Assembly: GCA_035310145.1 (NCBI GenBank)
Contig: DATGEL010000054.1
Coordinates: 1 to 64,000, forward strand
DNA length: 64,000 nt
Source of the DNA: Dehalococcoidia bacterium
GTDB lineage: Bacteria; Chloroflexota; Dehalococcoidia; CAUJGQ01
Reading direction: 5' to 3'
In this document: in pieces, positions 11,170 to 19,710 of the stretch
Numbering within the stretch: position 1 is the first letter of the stretch
Layout of the letters: each line of letters begins with the position of its first letter
Made by a program: the position numbers and the translations under genes
The notes under the pieces: generated by a model
Databases searched by the model: none
What the model was told of the DNA's origin: nothing
Seen by the model: the letters and a program-made list of their open reading frames with translations, nothing else

Positions 11170-12483
11170 ATGCGCCTGGTGCGCGGCACCCCGTACGTGA
11201 AGCTGCTCAAGCCCGGCATGCATATCAAGCGCTGGCTGGCGCTGCAGGTCATCGGCGTGGCGATCCTGGGCCTCGGCATCGCCTACGTGCTGCGCGAGGC
11301 GTACCTGAGCTACCGCTTTCCCGGCGCCTTCTACTACCTGACGTTGCAGTTCATCCCGCGCTACTGGCGCGGCGCCCTGTTCATCGTGCTCGCCTTCGCC
11401 TGCCTGGGCGTCGGGCTATGGCGCTGGAGCATGGCGTTGCTGGCGCCGTATCAGAGCGAAGAGTCCGGCTCCCTCGTCGACCGCCTGCACGCCTACCGCT
11501 TTCCCACGAAGGGGCCGCGCATCGCCGCGATCGGCGGCGGCACGGGGCTGTCGAACCTGCTGCGCGGCCTCAAAGAGGTCTCGCCGCATCTCACCGCGAT
11601 CGTCACCGTGGCGGACGACGGCGGCAGCTCTGGGCGCCTGCGGCGCGACTTCGGCGTGCTGCCGCCCGGCGACGTGCGCAACTGCATCGCCGCCCTCTCC
11701 GACACCGAGCCGCTGCTGCGCAGCCTCTTCCAGTACCGCTTCTCCGAAGGCAGCGATTTGGAGGGCCACAGCTTCGGCAACCTCTTCATCGTGGCGATGA
11801 GCGCCGTCACCGGCAGCTTCGAGGAGGCGATCCGCGCCACCAGCCGCGTGCTCGCCACCAGCGGCCAGATCGTGCCCTCCACCCTGGCCGACGTGACGCT
11901 CTCCGCCATCACCAAGGACGGCGATCGCATCTACGGCGAATCGACGATCGGCCACAGCGAGAAGCCGATCCGCGAGGTCTTCATCGAGCCGCCCGATGCC
12001 GCCGCCCACCCCGACGCGATCGCGGCGATCCTGGATGCCGACCTGATCGTGTTCGGTCCCGGCAGCCTCTACACCAGTATCCTGCCCAACCTGCTGGTGC
12101 GCGGCATTCAAGAGGCGATCAAGCGCTCGCCCGCGCTCAAGATTTACGTGGCGAACGTGGCGACGCAGCACGGGGAGACCGACCACTTCAGCGTCTCCGA
12201 CCACATCCGCGCCCTCGAAAACCACGTCGGGCGGCATCTGTTCGACCTGGTGATCGCCAACAGCAACGTGCAGGACGACCTGCCGGCGGACTGGCACTCT
12301 GCGCCGGTGGCGCTGCGGCCCGACGAGGAGCGCGACCCGCGCATCGTGGAGATGGATGTCATAAGCGAGGAGAACCGCTACAAGCACGACCACACCAAGC
12401 TTGCCCACGCGATCCTGCAACTGTACCATTCCACCAGGGAGACCAGGGTCGAAGAGTTCGGCAGCCCCGTCCTCGTGGACTAG
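11170..12483 (+). CDS. yvcK: YvcK/CofD family gluconeogenesis-factor-like protein with membrane anchor
   Basis: A 437-residue protein. Two predicted membrane segments (~21-41 and ~69-91) precede a YvcK/CofD nucleotide-binding domain that opens I-A-A-I-G-G-G-T-G (GGGTG at 122-126), with V-A-D-D-G-G-S-S-G and G-D-V-R-N-C following. YvcK proteins bind UDP-sugars and are linked to cell-wall and carbon metabolism in Bacillus and Mycobacterium. The soluble Bacillus form lacks the N-terminal hairpin. The gene sits between gatB and secG. No rapZ or whiA homologue, the usual neighbours, is seen. Confidence 0.88.
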   Translation: MRLVRGTPYVKLLKPGMHIKRWLALQVIGVAILGLGIAYVLREAYLSYRFPGAFYYLTLQFIPRYWRGALFIVLAFACLGVGLWRWSMALLAPYQSEESGSLVDRLHAYRFPTKGPRIAAIGGGTGLSNLLRGLKEVSPHLTAIVTVADDGGSSGRLRRDFGVLPPGDVRNCIAALSDTEPLLRSLFQYRFSEGSDLEGHSFGNLFIVAMSAVTGSFEEAIRATSRVLATSGQIVPSTLADVTLSAITKDGDRIYGESTIGHSEKPIREVFIEPPDAAAHPDAIAAILDADLIVFGPGSLYTSILPNLLVRGIQEAIKRSPALKIYVANVATQHGETDHFSVSDHIRALENHVGRHLFDLVIANSNVQDDLPADWHSAPVALRPDEERDPRIVEMDVISEENRYKHDHTKLAHAILQLYHSTRETRVEEFGSPVLVD

Positions 12484-12514
12484 CCCCCGCACCCGGCAAA
12501 GGACGCTTCCGCGC

Positions 12515-12754
12515 ATGCTCCTCGCGCTCAGTCTTTTCCATACACTGAACATCGCCCAGCTTGTCGTCGCGATCGCCCTCTCGATCGTGCTGGTGTTGCA
12601 GGCCAAGGGTTCCGGCTTCGGCGCCGGGCTTGGCGGCTCGACCTCCGTCTTCCGTACCCGGCGCGGCGTGGAAAAGACGCTCTTCCAGCTCACGATCGTG
12701 CTGGTGATCATCTTCGTGGGCGTCTCGATCCTCAGCGTGCGCGCCGCGCAGTAG
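12515..12754 (+). CDS. secG: preprotein translocase subunit SecG
   Basis: A 79-residue protein with two membrane helices (~8-28 and ~57-76). They flank a Gly-rich cytoplasmic loop with G-S-G-F-G-A-G-L-G-G-S and V-F-R-T-R-R-G, the diagnostic SecG pattern. SecG stimulates SecYEG translocation. The ATG at 12515 follows AAAGGA at ~12498. Longer upstream frames overlap the YvcK gene and are not used. Confidence 0.93.
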   Translation: MLLALSLFHTLNIAQLVVAIALSIVLVLQAKGSGFGAGLGGSTSVFRTRRGVEKTLFQLTIVLVIIFVGVSILSVRAAQ

Positions 12755-12788
12755 CGACGCGGCGGCCCGGTCGTCCGGGGGTACCCGC

Positions 12789-14462
12789 GTGAGCGCCAGC
12801 CGGCGGCAAGCAGCGATCAGCACCTGGGCCTGGTTGAAGCGCTTTCGCCGGCCGGGCGTCTGGCCGCTGGCACTGCTCGTCGCCGGGCTGCCGCTGCTGC
12901 TGGCGGGCTGGACCGCCGCCGCCGCCGCCCGTTCCGGCAGCCTGCCCGCAGAAGGCGGCACGCTGACCGAAGGCGTCGTCGGTCCGGCGCCGCGCACGAT
13001 CAACCCGCTCTTCTCCGACAGTCCCAGCGAACGCGACCTCGCCGCGCTCGTCTTCTCCGGCCTCACGCGGCCAGGTCCGGACGGCAATCCGCAGCCCGAC
13101 CTGGCGGAAAGCTGGGTGGTTTCGACCGACGCCACCAGCTTCACCTTTGTCCTGCGCCGCAACGTGCTCTGGCAGGACGGCAAGCCCGTCACCGCCGAAG
13201 ACGTACTGTTCACGCAGCAGGCGTTCTCCGCGCCGGGTGTGAAGGCCGATCCGTCGATGGCTGAGGTCTGGCGCCGCGCTCGCGTGCAGGTGCGCGACCT
13301 GTATACCGTGACCTTCCAGTTCGACGCCTCGTTTTCACCCTTCCTCGCCTACAGCTCCGCCGGCATCCTGCCGAGCCACATCCTCGGCGGTGACACACCC
13401 CAGCAGTTGATCAACGACCCTTTCAACCAGCATCCGATCGGCACCGGACCTTTCAAGCTCACCGCCCTCTCCGCCGGCGGTGCGAAGCTGCGGCGCAACG
13501 ATGCCTACTACCTGGCGCCGCCGTACTTGAAAGGCATCGCGCTGCGCTTCCTGCCGGACGGCGGCTCGCTGCTGCAGGCGCTCGAGCAGAAGCGTCTCGA
13601 CAGCGGCCTGCTGCCGCCGCCGTTGCTGCCCGAGGATCTCGACCGCCTGCGTGCGTCGGGTAAGACCTTGATCGGCGGCCTGCGCCCGGCGTACAGCCTG
13701 GTCTACCTCAACCTCAACAGCGCCCAGTTCCAGGATCCGGTCGTGCGCCGCGCCCTGAGCATGGCGACCGACCGCAACACCCTGACGCAGGCGATCATGG
13801 ACGGGCAGGCGACGCCGGCAGACGCGCCGCTGCCGCCCGGCACCTGGGCCGGGGCGGACACCAGCGGCACGGCAGATGTGAACGGCGCCAGGGCCCTCCT
13901 GCAGGCGGCCGGCTGGCAACCCGGCCCCGACGGCGTGCTGCAACAGAAAGGGATCACCCTTAGCTTCGCGCTGCAAACGACGAACGACTCGCAGCGCACG
14001 GCGCTGGCCAACGAGCTGGCGCGCGAGTGGCGTGCGATCGGCGTCGAGGCGCGCGTGCAAACGCTGGCCGAAGGCGACTTGCTGCAAAACGTGCTGCTGC
14101 CGCATAAGTACGAGGCCGTGCTCTACGGCTGGGATCCCGGCCCCGACCCGGACCCCTTCCCAGCCTGGCACAGCTCGCAGCGCGGCGAAGAGGGGCGCAA
14201 CCTCAGCAACTACGCCAGCCCCCGCGCCGACCAGTTACTCGAGGCCGCCCGCCTCACGGCCGACCCCGACCAGCGCGCCGCGATCTACGGCGCCTTCATC
14301 GACTTGTTCCGGCAGGACGTGCCGGCCGTGATCCTCTTCTTCCCGCGCTACGTCTACGCCGTGCCGCAGTCGCTCGCGGGCGTTCACCTGAGCCTGCTGA
14401 GCAGCACCGCCGACCGCTTCGCCGACGTCGAGGAGTGGTCGCTGGCCGCGCGGCGCCGCTGA
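12789..14462 (+). CDS. ABC peptide/opine substrate-binding protein (SBP family 5)
   Basis: A 557-residue extracytoplasmic binding protein from GTG 12789. A positively charged start and hydrophobic segment (~25-47) form a signal/anchor. The SBP_bac_5 domain follows: L-T-E-G-V-V-G, N-P-L-F, L-A-E-S-W, F-V-L-R-R-N-V-L-W-Q-D-G, the G-T-G-P-F-K motif and Y-G-W-D-P-G-P-D-P-D-P-F near the C-terminus. It binds oligopeptides or related ligands for an ABC importer. No permease or ATPase gene is adjacent, so its partners lie elsewhere. Its stop shares bases with the next start (TGATG). Confidence 0.92.
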   Translation: MSASRRQAAISTWAWLKRFRRPGVWPLALLVAGLPLLLAGWTAAAAARSGSLPAEGGTLTEGVVGPAPRTINPLFSDSPSERDLAALVFSGLTRPGPDGNPQPDLAESWVVSTDATSFTFVLRRNVLWQDGKPVTAEDVLFTQQAFSAPGVKADPSMAEVWRRARVQVRDLYTVTFQFDASFSPFLAYSSAGILPSHILGGDTPQQLINDPFNQHPIGTGPFKLTALSAGGAKLRRNDAYYLAPPYLKGIALRFLPDGGSLLQALEQKRLDSGLLPPPLLPEDLDRLRASGKTLIGGLRPAYSLVYLNLNSAQFQDPVVRRALSMATDRNTLTQAIMDGQATPADAPLPPGTWAGADTSGTADVNGARALLQAAGWQPGPDGVLQQKGITLSFALQTTNDSQRTALANELAREWRAIGVEARVQTLAEGDLLQNVLLPHKYEAVLYGWDPGPDPDPFPAWHSSQRGEEGRNLSNYASPRADQLLEAARLTADPDQRAAIYGAFIDLFRQDVPAVILFFPRYVYAVPQSLAGVHLSLLSSTADRFADVEEWSLAARRR

Positions 14463-15289
14463 TGCCGCCGGCCCGCCCGCTGATCAGCTTCCTCAGCGAT
14501 TTCGGCCTGCTCGATCCATACGCAGGCACGGTAAAGGGTGTGATCCTCGGCATCTGCCCGAACTGCGCGATCGTTGACGTCACGCACGCGGTGACGCCAC
14601 AGAACGTCTCGGAAGCGGTCTTCCTCGCGCGGCAGGCGTGGCCGTACTTTGCCGACGGCGCCGTGCATCTCGCGGTGGTCGATCCCGGCGTGGGCACCGA
14701 GCGTCCGGCCGTTGCTCTGCGCACGCCGCGGGGTTACGCGGTGGGGCCGGACAACGGTGTGCTCAGCGCCGCGCTGGACGGCGCGGTGAGCGGAGAGGAA
14801 GCCGGCGGCGTCGAACCGCGCCTTCTATCCGTACCCGGCGGCTGTGAGGCGCGGGAGCTTCGCTCCGATCGCGTGATCCGCGGCGGGCCGAGCGCGACCT
14901 TCCACGGGCGGGACATCTTCGGCCCGGCGGCCGCCTGGCTCGCCACCGGCTTCCCCTTCGCCGAGCTGGGGCCGAAGCTGGAGCGTGTGTGGTATTTGCC
15001 CGTGGCGCGGGCGCAGAGCACCGCCGCCGGCCCGCGTGGCGTCGTCGTGCACGTCGATCGCTTCGGCAACCTGATCACCTCGATCCGCGCCGCCGATCTG
15101 CCGTCGGGAGTGGCCGCCGTGGCGGCGGCGGGGCGGCGTCTGCCGCTGGTGCGCACCTACGGCGACCAGCGCGAGCTGTGTGCGCTGATCGGCAGCGGAG
15201 GCTATCTTGAGATCGCCCTGCCCAACGGCAGCGCCGCCGACGCACTCGCAGCCGGCGTCGGCCTGGAAGTGAGCGTGCCGGCGCCATGA
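14462..15289 (+). CDS. SAM hydroxide adenosyltransferase (DUF62 family)
   Basis: A 275-residue protein. The N-terminus has the SAM-binding start I-S-F-L-S-D-F-G (Asp ligand), then T-H-A-V-T-P and V-V-D-P-G-V-G. The C-terminal domain has V-D-R-F-G-N-L-I-T. This is the fluorinase/chlorinase fold in the variant that hydrolyses S-adenosylmethionine to adenosine and methionine. The ATG at 14462 overlaps the preceding stop. The 3' end overlaps fmt by 4 bp (ATGA), indicating translational coupling. An insert (~100-125) after the V-G-P-D-N-G motif is Gly/Glu-rich and looks dispensable. Confidence 0.92.
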   Translation: MPPARPLISFLSDFGLLDPYAGTVKGVILGICPNCAIVDVTHAVTPQNVSEAVFLARQAWPYFADGAVHLAVVDPGVGTERPAVALRTPRGYAVGPDNGVLSAALDGAVSGEEAGGVEPRLLSVPGGCEARELRSDRVIRGGPSATFHGRDIFGPAAAWLATGFPFAELGPKLERVWYLPVARAQSTAAGPRGVVVHVDRFGNLITSIRAADLPSGVAAVAAAGRRLPLVRTYGDQRELCALIGSGGYLEIALPNGSAADALAAGVGLEVSVPAP

Positions 15290-16266
15290 ACCCGCACGAG
15301 ATCCGCACGATCTTCATGGGCTCGCCCGCCTTCGCCGTGCCGGCGCTGCGGGCGCTGGTCGAGGCCGGCTACCCGATCGTCGCGGTCTACGCGCAGCCCG
15401 ACCGGCCCGCCGGCCGCGGCCGTGCCCTGGTGGCGCCCGAGGTGAAGCGGGTGGCGGCGGAGTACGGCCTGACGGTGCTGCAGCCGGAGCGGCTGCGCAC
15501 CGCCGAGGCGCGCGAGCAGTTGCAGCAGCTGCGGCCCGACCTGATCGTCGTCGCCGCCTACGGCCAGATCCTGCGGCCGGCGGTGATCGCTCTGCCGCGC
15601 TTCGGCTGCCTCAACGTGCACGCTTCGCTTTTGCCGCGGCACCGCGGCGCTTCGGCCGTGGCGGCGGCGATCCTGGCGGGCGACGCCGAGAGCGGCGTCT
15701 CGATCATGCAGATCGATCCGGGCATGGACACCGGCCCCGTGCTCGGCCGGCGCAGCACGCCCGTGCTGGATGGCGACACCACCGGCACGCTGGCCGATCG
15801 TCTGAGCCGCATCGGCGCCGAGCTGCTGATCGAGACGCTGCCCGGCTGGATCGCCGGTCATTTGCGTGCCGTGCCGCAGGACGAGTCGCACGCGACGCTG
15901 GCGCCGCCGATCGCCAAGGAAGACGGCACGCTCGACTGGACGAAGCCGGCGCTCCGGCTCTGGCGCGAGGTGCGGGCCTACTATCCCTGGCCGGTGAGCA
16001 GCACGCGCCTGCGCGGCGAGCCGCTGCAGATCCTGGAGGCCTGGCCGCTGGGAGACACCGCGCCGGGCGCCACGCCGGGTACGGTGCTGACGTTGCCGGT
16101 GGACGCCGCGCTTAGCGATGAGCAGCGCGGGCAGGCGGCGTTCGCGGTGGCCACGGGCGCGGGCCTGCTGGCGCCGCTGCGCGTGCGCCGCGCCGGCCGC
16201 GGCGCCGCCTCGGCGGCGGAGTTCGCCCGCGGAGCGCGCGAGCTGCTCGGCAGCGTGCTTGGCTGA
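15286..16266 (+). CDS. fmt: methionyl-tRNA formyltransferase
   Basis: A 326-residue enzyme that formylates initiator Met-tRNA with 10-formyl-THF. The catalytic trio is visible: Asn110, His112 (in N-V-H-A-S-L-L-P) and Asp148 (P-G-M-D-T-G). S-L-L-P-R-H-R-G-A is the family signature, and the C-terminal OB-like tRNA-binding domain is complete. The A-for-P change after the signature (G-A-S-A instead of G-A-A-P-I) is a minor variant. No def gene is adjacent. Confidence 0.96.
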   Translation: MNPHEIRTIFMGSPAFAVPALRALVEAGYPIVAVYAQPDRPAGRGRALVAPEVKRVAAEYGLTVLQPERLRTAEAREQLQQLRPDLIVVAAYGQILRPAVIALPRFGCLNVHASLLPRHRGASAVAAAILAGDAESGVSIMQIDPGMDTGPVLGRRSTPVLDGDTTGTLADRLSRIGAELLIETLPGWIAGHLRAVPQDESHATLAPPIAKEDGTLDWTKPALRLWREVRAYYPWPVSSTRLRGEPLQILEAWPLGDTAPGATPGTVLTLPVDAALSDEQRGQAAFAVATGAGLLAPLRVRRAGRGAASAAEFARGARELLGSVLG

Positions 16267-16319
16267 GCCGATTCAGCGCGCTTGCAGCGAAGCGAAGACC
16301 GGCTGATACACTCCGTTCG

Positions 16320-17390
16320 ATGACAGCACGTGCGTTCTGGGACCTCACGCCGGCCGATCTGCGCGAGCGCCTTGCGGAGCTTGGCGAGCCGGCCTACCGC
16401 GCCGACCAGCTCTGCCGCTGGGTGTATCAACGCTTCGCCCGCGGCTACGAGGAGATGACGGACCTGCCCGCGCGCCTGCGCGGCCGGCTCGCGGTCGAGC
16501 TGCCGCTGGCGACGGCGCCGGTGCTCGCCGAGCAGTACTCGCGCGACGGCAGCACGCGCAAGGCGCTGCTGCAGCTCGACGCCGGCACGTCGGTCGAGTC
16601 GGTGCTGATGCAGTACGACCCGACAGAGCAGAGCCGCGCCCGCGCCACGGTTTGCGTCTCGACGCAGGCCGGCTGCGCGATGGGCTGCGTCTTCTGCGCC
16701 ACGGGCCAGCAGGGCTTCCTGCGCAACCTGGCGACGAGAGAGATCGCACAGCAGGTGATGCACTTCGCCCGCGAGCTGCACAGCAGCGGCGAGCGCCTCA
16801 GCAACATCGTCTTCATGGGCATGGGCGAGCCGCTGGCGAACTACGCGGCGACCCTGCGAGCGGTGCGTATCCTCAGCGATCCACTGGCTTTCGCCCTCGG
16901 ACAGCGCCGCATCACCGTCAGTACCGTCGGCCTGGTGCCGCAGATGCGCCGCCTCGCGGCCGAAGGGCTGCAGATCGGGCTGGCCGTTTCGCTGCACAGC
17001 CCGGACGACGCCCTGCGGCACGAGCTGGTGCCCACGGCGCGTACCTCGATCGCCGAGATCCTCGCCGCCGCTGACGAGTACACGGTCGGGACCGGCCGCC
17101 GCTACTCCGTCGAATACGCGCTGATCGACCGCACGAACGACAGCCTGGCGCTGGCAAAAGATCTCGCCGTCTTGCTGCGCGGCCGGCCGTGCCACGTCAA
17201 CCTGATCCCGTTGAATCCCACGGCGAACGGCCGCATGCGGCGCCCCTCGCGCCAGCGTGTGCTCGCCTTCGAGCGGGTGTTGCGCGAGGGCGGCGCCAAC
17301 GTCACCGTGCGTGTGGAGAAGGGCGTCGAGATCGCCGCGGCCTGCGGTCAACTGCGCGGCGAGCAGAGCGGCCGCCGCGCCGCCGTTTGA
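16320..17390 (+). CDS. rlmN: 23S rRNA/tRNA adenine-C2 methyltransferase RlmN
   Basis: A 356-residue radical SAM methylase that modifies A2503 of 23S rRNA and A37 of some tRNAs. The cluster motif is Cys119-x3-Cys123-x2-Cys126 (C-A-M-G-C-V-F-C). The methyl-carrying Cys lies near the C-terminus in E-I-A-A-A-C-G-Q-L. G-M-G-E-P-L-A-N-Y and S-L-H-S-P-D are present. The N-terminal HhH-like RNA-binding part (P-A-Y-R-A-D-Q) is typical of RlmN rather than Cfr. Confidence 0.97.
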   Translation: MTARAFWDLTPADLRERLAELGEPAYRADQLCRWVYQRFARGYEEMTDLPARLRGRLAVELPLATAPVLAEQYSRDGSTRKALLQLDAGTSVESVLMQYDPTEQSRARATVCVSTQAGCAMGCVFCATGQQGFLRNLATREIAQQVMHFARELHSSGERLSNIVFMGMGEPLANYAATLRAVRILSDPLAFALGQRRITVSTVGLVPQMRRLAAEGLQIGLAVSLHSPDDALRHELVPTARTSIAEILAAADEYTVGTGRRYSVEYALIDRTNDSLALAKDLAVLLRGRPCHVNLIPLNPTANGRMRRPSRQRVLAFERVLREGGANVTVRVEKGVEIAAACGQLRGEQSGRRAAV

Positions 17391-17414
17391 CCGGTTGCCA
17401 ACCGCCCGGATACC

Positions 17415-17921
17415 ATGCCTCGCACGATGAGACGACGCGCCACACCCCTGCTCCTGTTGCTTGTTTTGATAACGAGCCTGGCCCTGGTCCGCAACGCGCC
17501 GGTCCTGGCGCAGGCGCCGGATGGCGGCGCCGCCGCGCACGTGATCGTCTACTGGGGCAACGTCAACGCGCCGTTCGACCCGAACAACCCGCTTGGCCTG
17601 GCGCCGGTGCTGATGTTCTCCAACCGCGCCGATATCGCCACCTTCACCCTGGAGCAGTACTTCAAAGGCCCGCCGCCGGAGATCGCTGCCGCCGGCTTCT
17701 TCCCCGACGTGGACACCGGCGCGATCAGCGACGGCAAGGTCTTCACGATCGCGCTGGATAACGGCGTGGCCACGGTGGACATCGTGCAGCCCATCAGCTT
17801 CTTCGGCGACCTTTCCCAGGGACGCATGGCCATGGCGATCACCTGGACGCTGACGCAGTTCAAGACGATCGACAGCGTCACCATCCTGCTCAACGGCCAG
17901 CCGCTCGACGGGCTGCGCTGA
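17415..17921 (+). CDS. secreted GerMN-domain protein
   Basis: A 168-residue protein with a clear signal peptide (~10-30, cleavage likely after V-L-A-Q-A) and a GerMN-type domain. The domain runs from V-I-V-Y-W-G-N through L-E-Q-Y-F-K-G-P-P to the Asn-Gly-Val-Ala-Thr-Val-Asp strand, ending with V-T-I-L-L-N-G-Q-P. GerMN domains occur in spore germination and envelope proteins and are common in non-sporulating Chloroflexota and Actinobacteria, where the role is undefined. There is no lipobox Cys, so it is probably secreted or anchored by the uncleaved segment. Confidence 0.8.
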   Translation: MPRTMRRRATPLLLLLVLITSLALVRNAPVLAQAPDGGAAAHVIVYWGNVNAPFDPNNPLGLAPVLMFSNRADIATFTLEQYFKGPPPEIAAAGFFPDVDTGAISDGKVFTIALDNGVATVDIVQPISFFGDLSQGRMAMAITWTLTQFKTIDSVTILLNGQPLDGLR

Positions 17922-17973
17922 GCCTCGCTTCCGGAATGCAGCACCATGGCACAAGGCACTGGAGTTCCGCATC

Positions 17974-18810
17974 ATGCCGGCTGATATGCAACGGCTGCTG
18001 GTCGTGATCGCGCACCCCGACGACGAATCCTTCGGCATCGGCGGCACCATGGCGCGCCTGCGCCGCGCAGGCTGGCCGGTCACCCTGCTCTGCGCCACGC
18101 GCGGCGAAGTGGGCGAAATCAGCGATCCGATGCTGGCGACGCCGGAGACGCTGGGCCAGGTCCGCGAGCGCGAGCTGCGCGAGGCCTGCGCCGTGCTCGG
18201 CGTCGAGGACGTGCGCTTTCTCGACTTCCGCGACTCCGGCATGGCCGGCACGCCGGAAAACGCCGACCCGCGCGCCCTCTGCAACGCCGCCCCGGCCGCC
18301 GCCGTCGAGGCGATCGCGGCGCAGATGCGCGATGTGCGGCCGAGCCTGGTGATCACCTGGGATCCGAGCGGCGGCTACGGCCATCCCGATCACCTGGCGG
18401 TGCATCGCCACGCCACCGCGGCCTTCCAGCGGGAGGCGGCGCGGCTGGACGGGCCGCGGGCGCTGTACTACATGGCGCTGCCGGTGCACCTGTTCGAGCA
18501 GATGGAGGCCGAGCTGCGCAGCCAGGGCATTCAGTTCGGCAGCGACGACCTACGCGAGGCGGCGCGCGATCTGCCGCGCCTCTCCGTCACCACCGAGATC
18601 GACGTTTCCGGCCTTGAAGAGCTGAAGGTGGAATCGGGCCGCAAGCACGCGACGCAACTGCCGCCGGACATGCCATTCGACCGCCTTTCGCCGGAGCTGC
18701 GCCGCGCCTTCCTCAGCGTCGAGTATTTCCACCGTGTCGTGCCGCACTGGCACGACGGTGACCCGATCGAGCACGAGTTTGTCCCGGCCGCCGGCTCAGG
18801 CGGCGCCTGA
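17974..18810 (+). CDS. PIG-L/LmbE family N-deacetylase
   Basis: A 278-residue zinc-dependent deacetylase. The metal and base motif A-H-P-D-D-E is at residues 13-18 and the third ligand is in G-H-P-D-H. Relatives remove acetyl from GlcNAc moieties in mycothiol, bacillithiol and other glycoconjugates. The C-terminal extension and ~280-residue length are closer to the MshB/Mca group than to BshB, but no other thiol biosynthesis gene is nearby, so the substrate is left open. It is followed by a RidA gene on the same strand. Confidence 0.9.
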   Translation: MPADMQRLLVVIAHPDDESFGIGGTMARLRRAGWPVTLLCATRGEVGEISDPMLATPETLGQVRERELREACAVLGVEDVRFLDFRDSGMAGTPENADPRALCNAAPAAAVEAIAAQMRDVRPSLVITWDPSGGYGHPDHLAVHRHATAAFQREAARLDGPRALYYMALPVHLFEQMEAELRSQGIQFGSDDLREAARDLPRLSVTTEIDVSGLEELKVESGRKHATQLPPDMPFDRLSPELRRAFLSVEYFHRVVPHWHDGDPIEHEFVPAAGSGGA

Positions 18811-18846
18811 AGGCCGTGTGTGGCGGCCGGTGAAGGATACAGGGCG

Positions 18847-19236
18847 ATGCGCAGGAACCACGGCACGGGCCGGCCGCTGGAGGCGCAGGTCGGCTTCAGT
18901 CGGGCCGTGCGCATCGGCAACGTGATCGAGGTCTCCGGCACGGCGCCGACCGCGCCCGACGGCTCGACGATCGCGCCCGGCGACGCGTACGCGCAGGCGA
19001 AGGCGATCTTCGCGATCATCGAGCGGGCGCTGGCGGAACTCGGCGGCTCGCTCAGCGATGTTGTGCGCACGCGCCTGTTTCTCACCAACGCCGCCGACTG
19101 GCAGGCGGTCGGCCGCGCCCACGGTGAAGCGTTTGCCGCCGTGCGCCCGGCCGCGACGATGCTGGAGATCGGCCGCCTGCTCGACCCCGAGTGGCTGGTC
19201 GAGATCGAGGCGACGGCGGTTGTCGGCGAAGCGTGA
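18847..19236 (+). CDS. RidA/YjgF family protein
   Basis: About 129 residues. The ATG at 18847 has AAGGA at ~18833-18837; a GTG at 18820 is also possible. The fold signature is V-S-G-T-A-P, Q-A-K-A-I-F-A-I-I-E, V-V-R-T-R-L-F-L-T and the ending R-P-A-A-T-M-L-E-I, L-V-E-I-E-A-T-A. RidA proteins hydrolyse reactive enamine/imine intermediates. The catalytic Arg region (V-V-R-T-R) is present. Non-canonical N-terminal residues suggest a Rid2-like subgroup rather than archetypal RidA. Confidence 0.88.
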   Translation: MRRNHGTGRPLEAQVGFSRAVRIGNVIEVSGTAPTAPDGSTIAPGDAYAQAKAIFAIIERALAELGGSLSDVVRTRLFLTNAADWQAVGRAHGEAFAAVRPAATMLEIGRLLDPEWLVEIEATAVVGEA

Positions 19237-19413
19237 CGGGACCGCGGCCATGAGCGCAGAAATAGCTACCGCGAGGGATGGACACGGCTCCCCGGCGTGG
19301 TGAGATACCGGCACTCGGCCGCGCGTAGGCCGGCATCCGTCTGTCCTGATGCCGTAAGGTCATTCTGGCCGCGAACGGCGTTCGCGCCCGGTCGAGCAGG
19401 GGGGAGCAACGCG

Positions 19414-19668
19414 ATGATGAGCGCACGGAAGCCCGAGGCGGAGCTCATCGCCGAGGCGCTGCAGACGGGCCAGCTCAGCGTTCCCGATGAGCACGGCTTC
19501 CACCATGAGCTGTACGCCGCCTGCCCGACAGACGATTCGCATGTGGCCCCGGCGCGGACCATCTGGAAGCGCGACGCCTCCGGCCGGCACATCGACCAGC
19601 TGGAGTTCCACTGTCCGCGCTGCGGGCATACGTGGCAGGCGGCTCGCGCCGAGCTGCACCTGCGCTGA
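19414..19668 (+). CDS. small zinc-ribbon-like protein of unknown function
   Basis: An 84-residue acidic/polar protein with one C-P-R-C-G-H-T-W motif near the C-terminus and a lone upstream Cys. This could be half of a zinc ribbon. Two overlapping ATGs at 19414 and 19417 follow GGGGGGAGC, a strong ribosome binding site. There is no membrane or signal segment. I do not recognise a family. The 19237-19413 gap before it holds no other gene. Confidence 0.6.
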   Translation: MMSARKPEAELIAEALQTGQLSVPDEHGFHHELYAACPTDDSHVAPARTIWKRDASGRHIDQLEFHCPRCGHTWQAARAELHLR

Positions 19669-19710
19669 TTCCCGCGCCTCCGGCCGAGCCGGCGCCTGCC
19701 CGCGGCCGCC

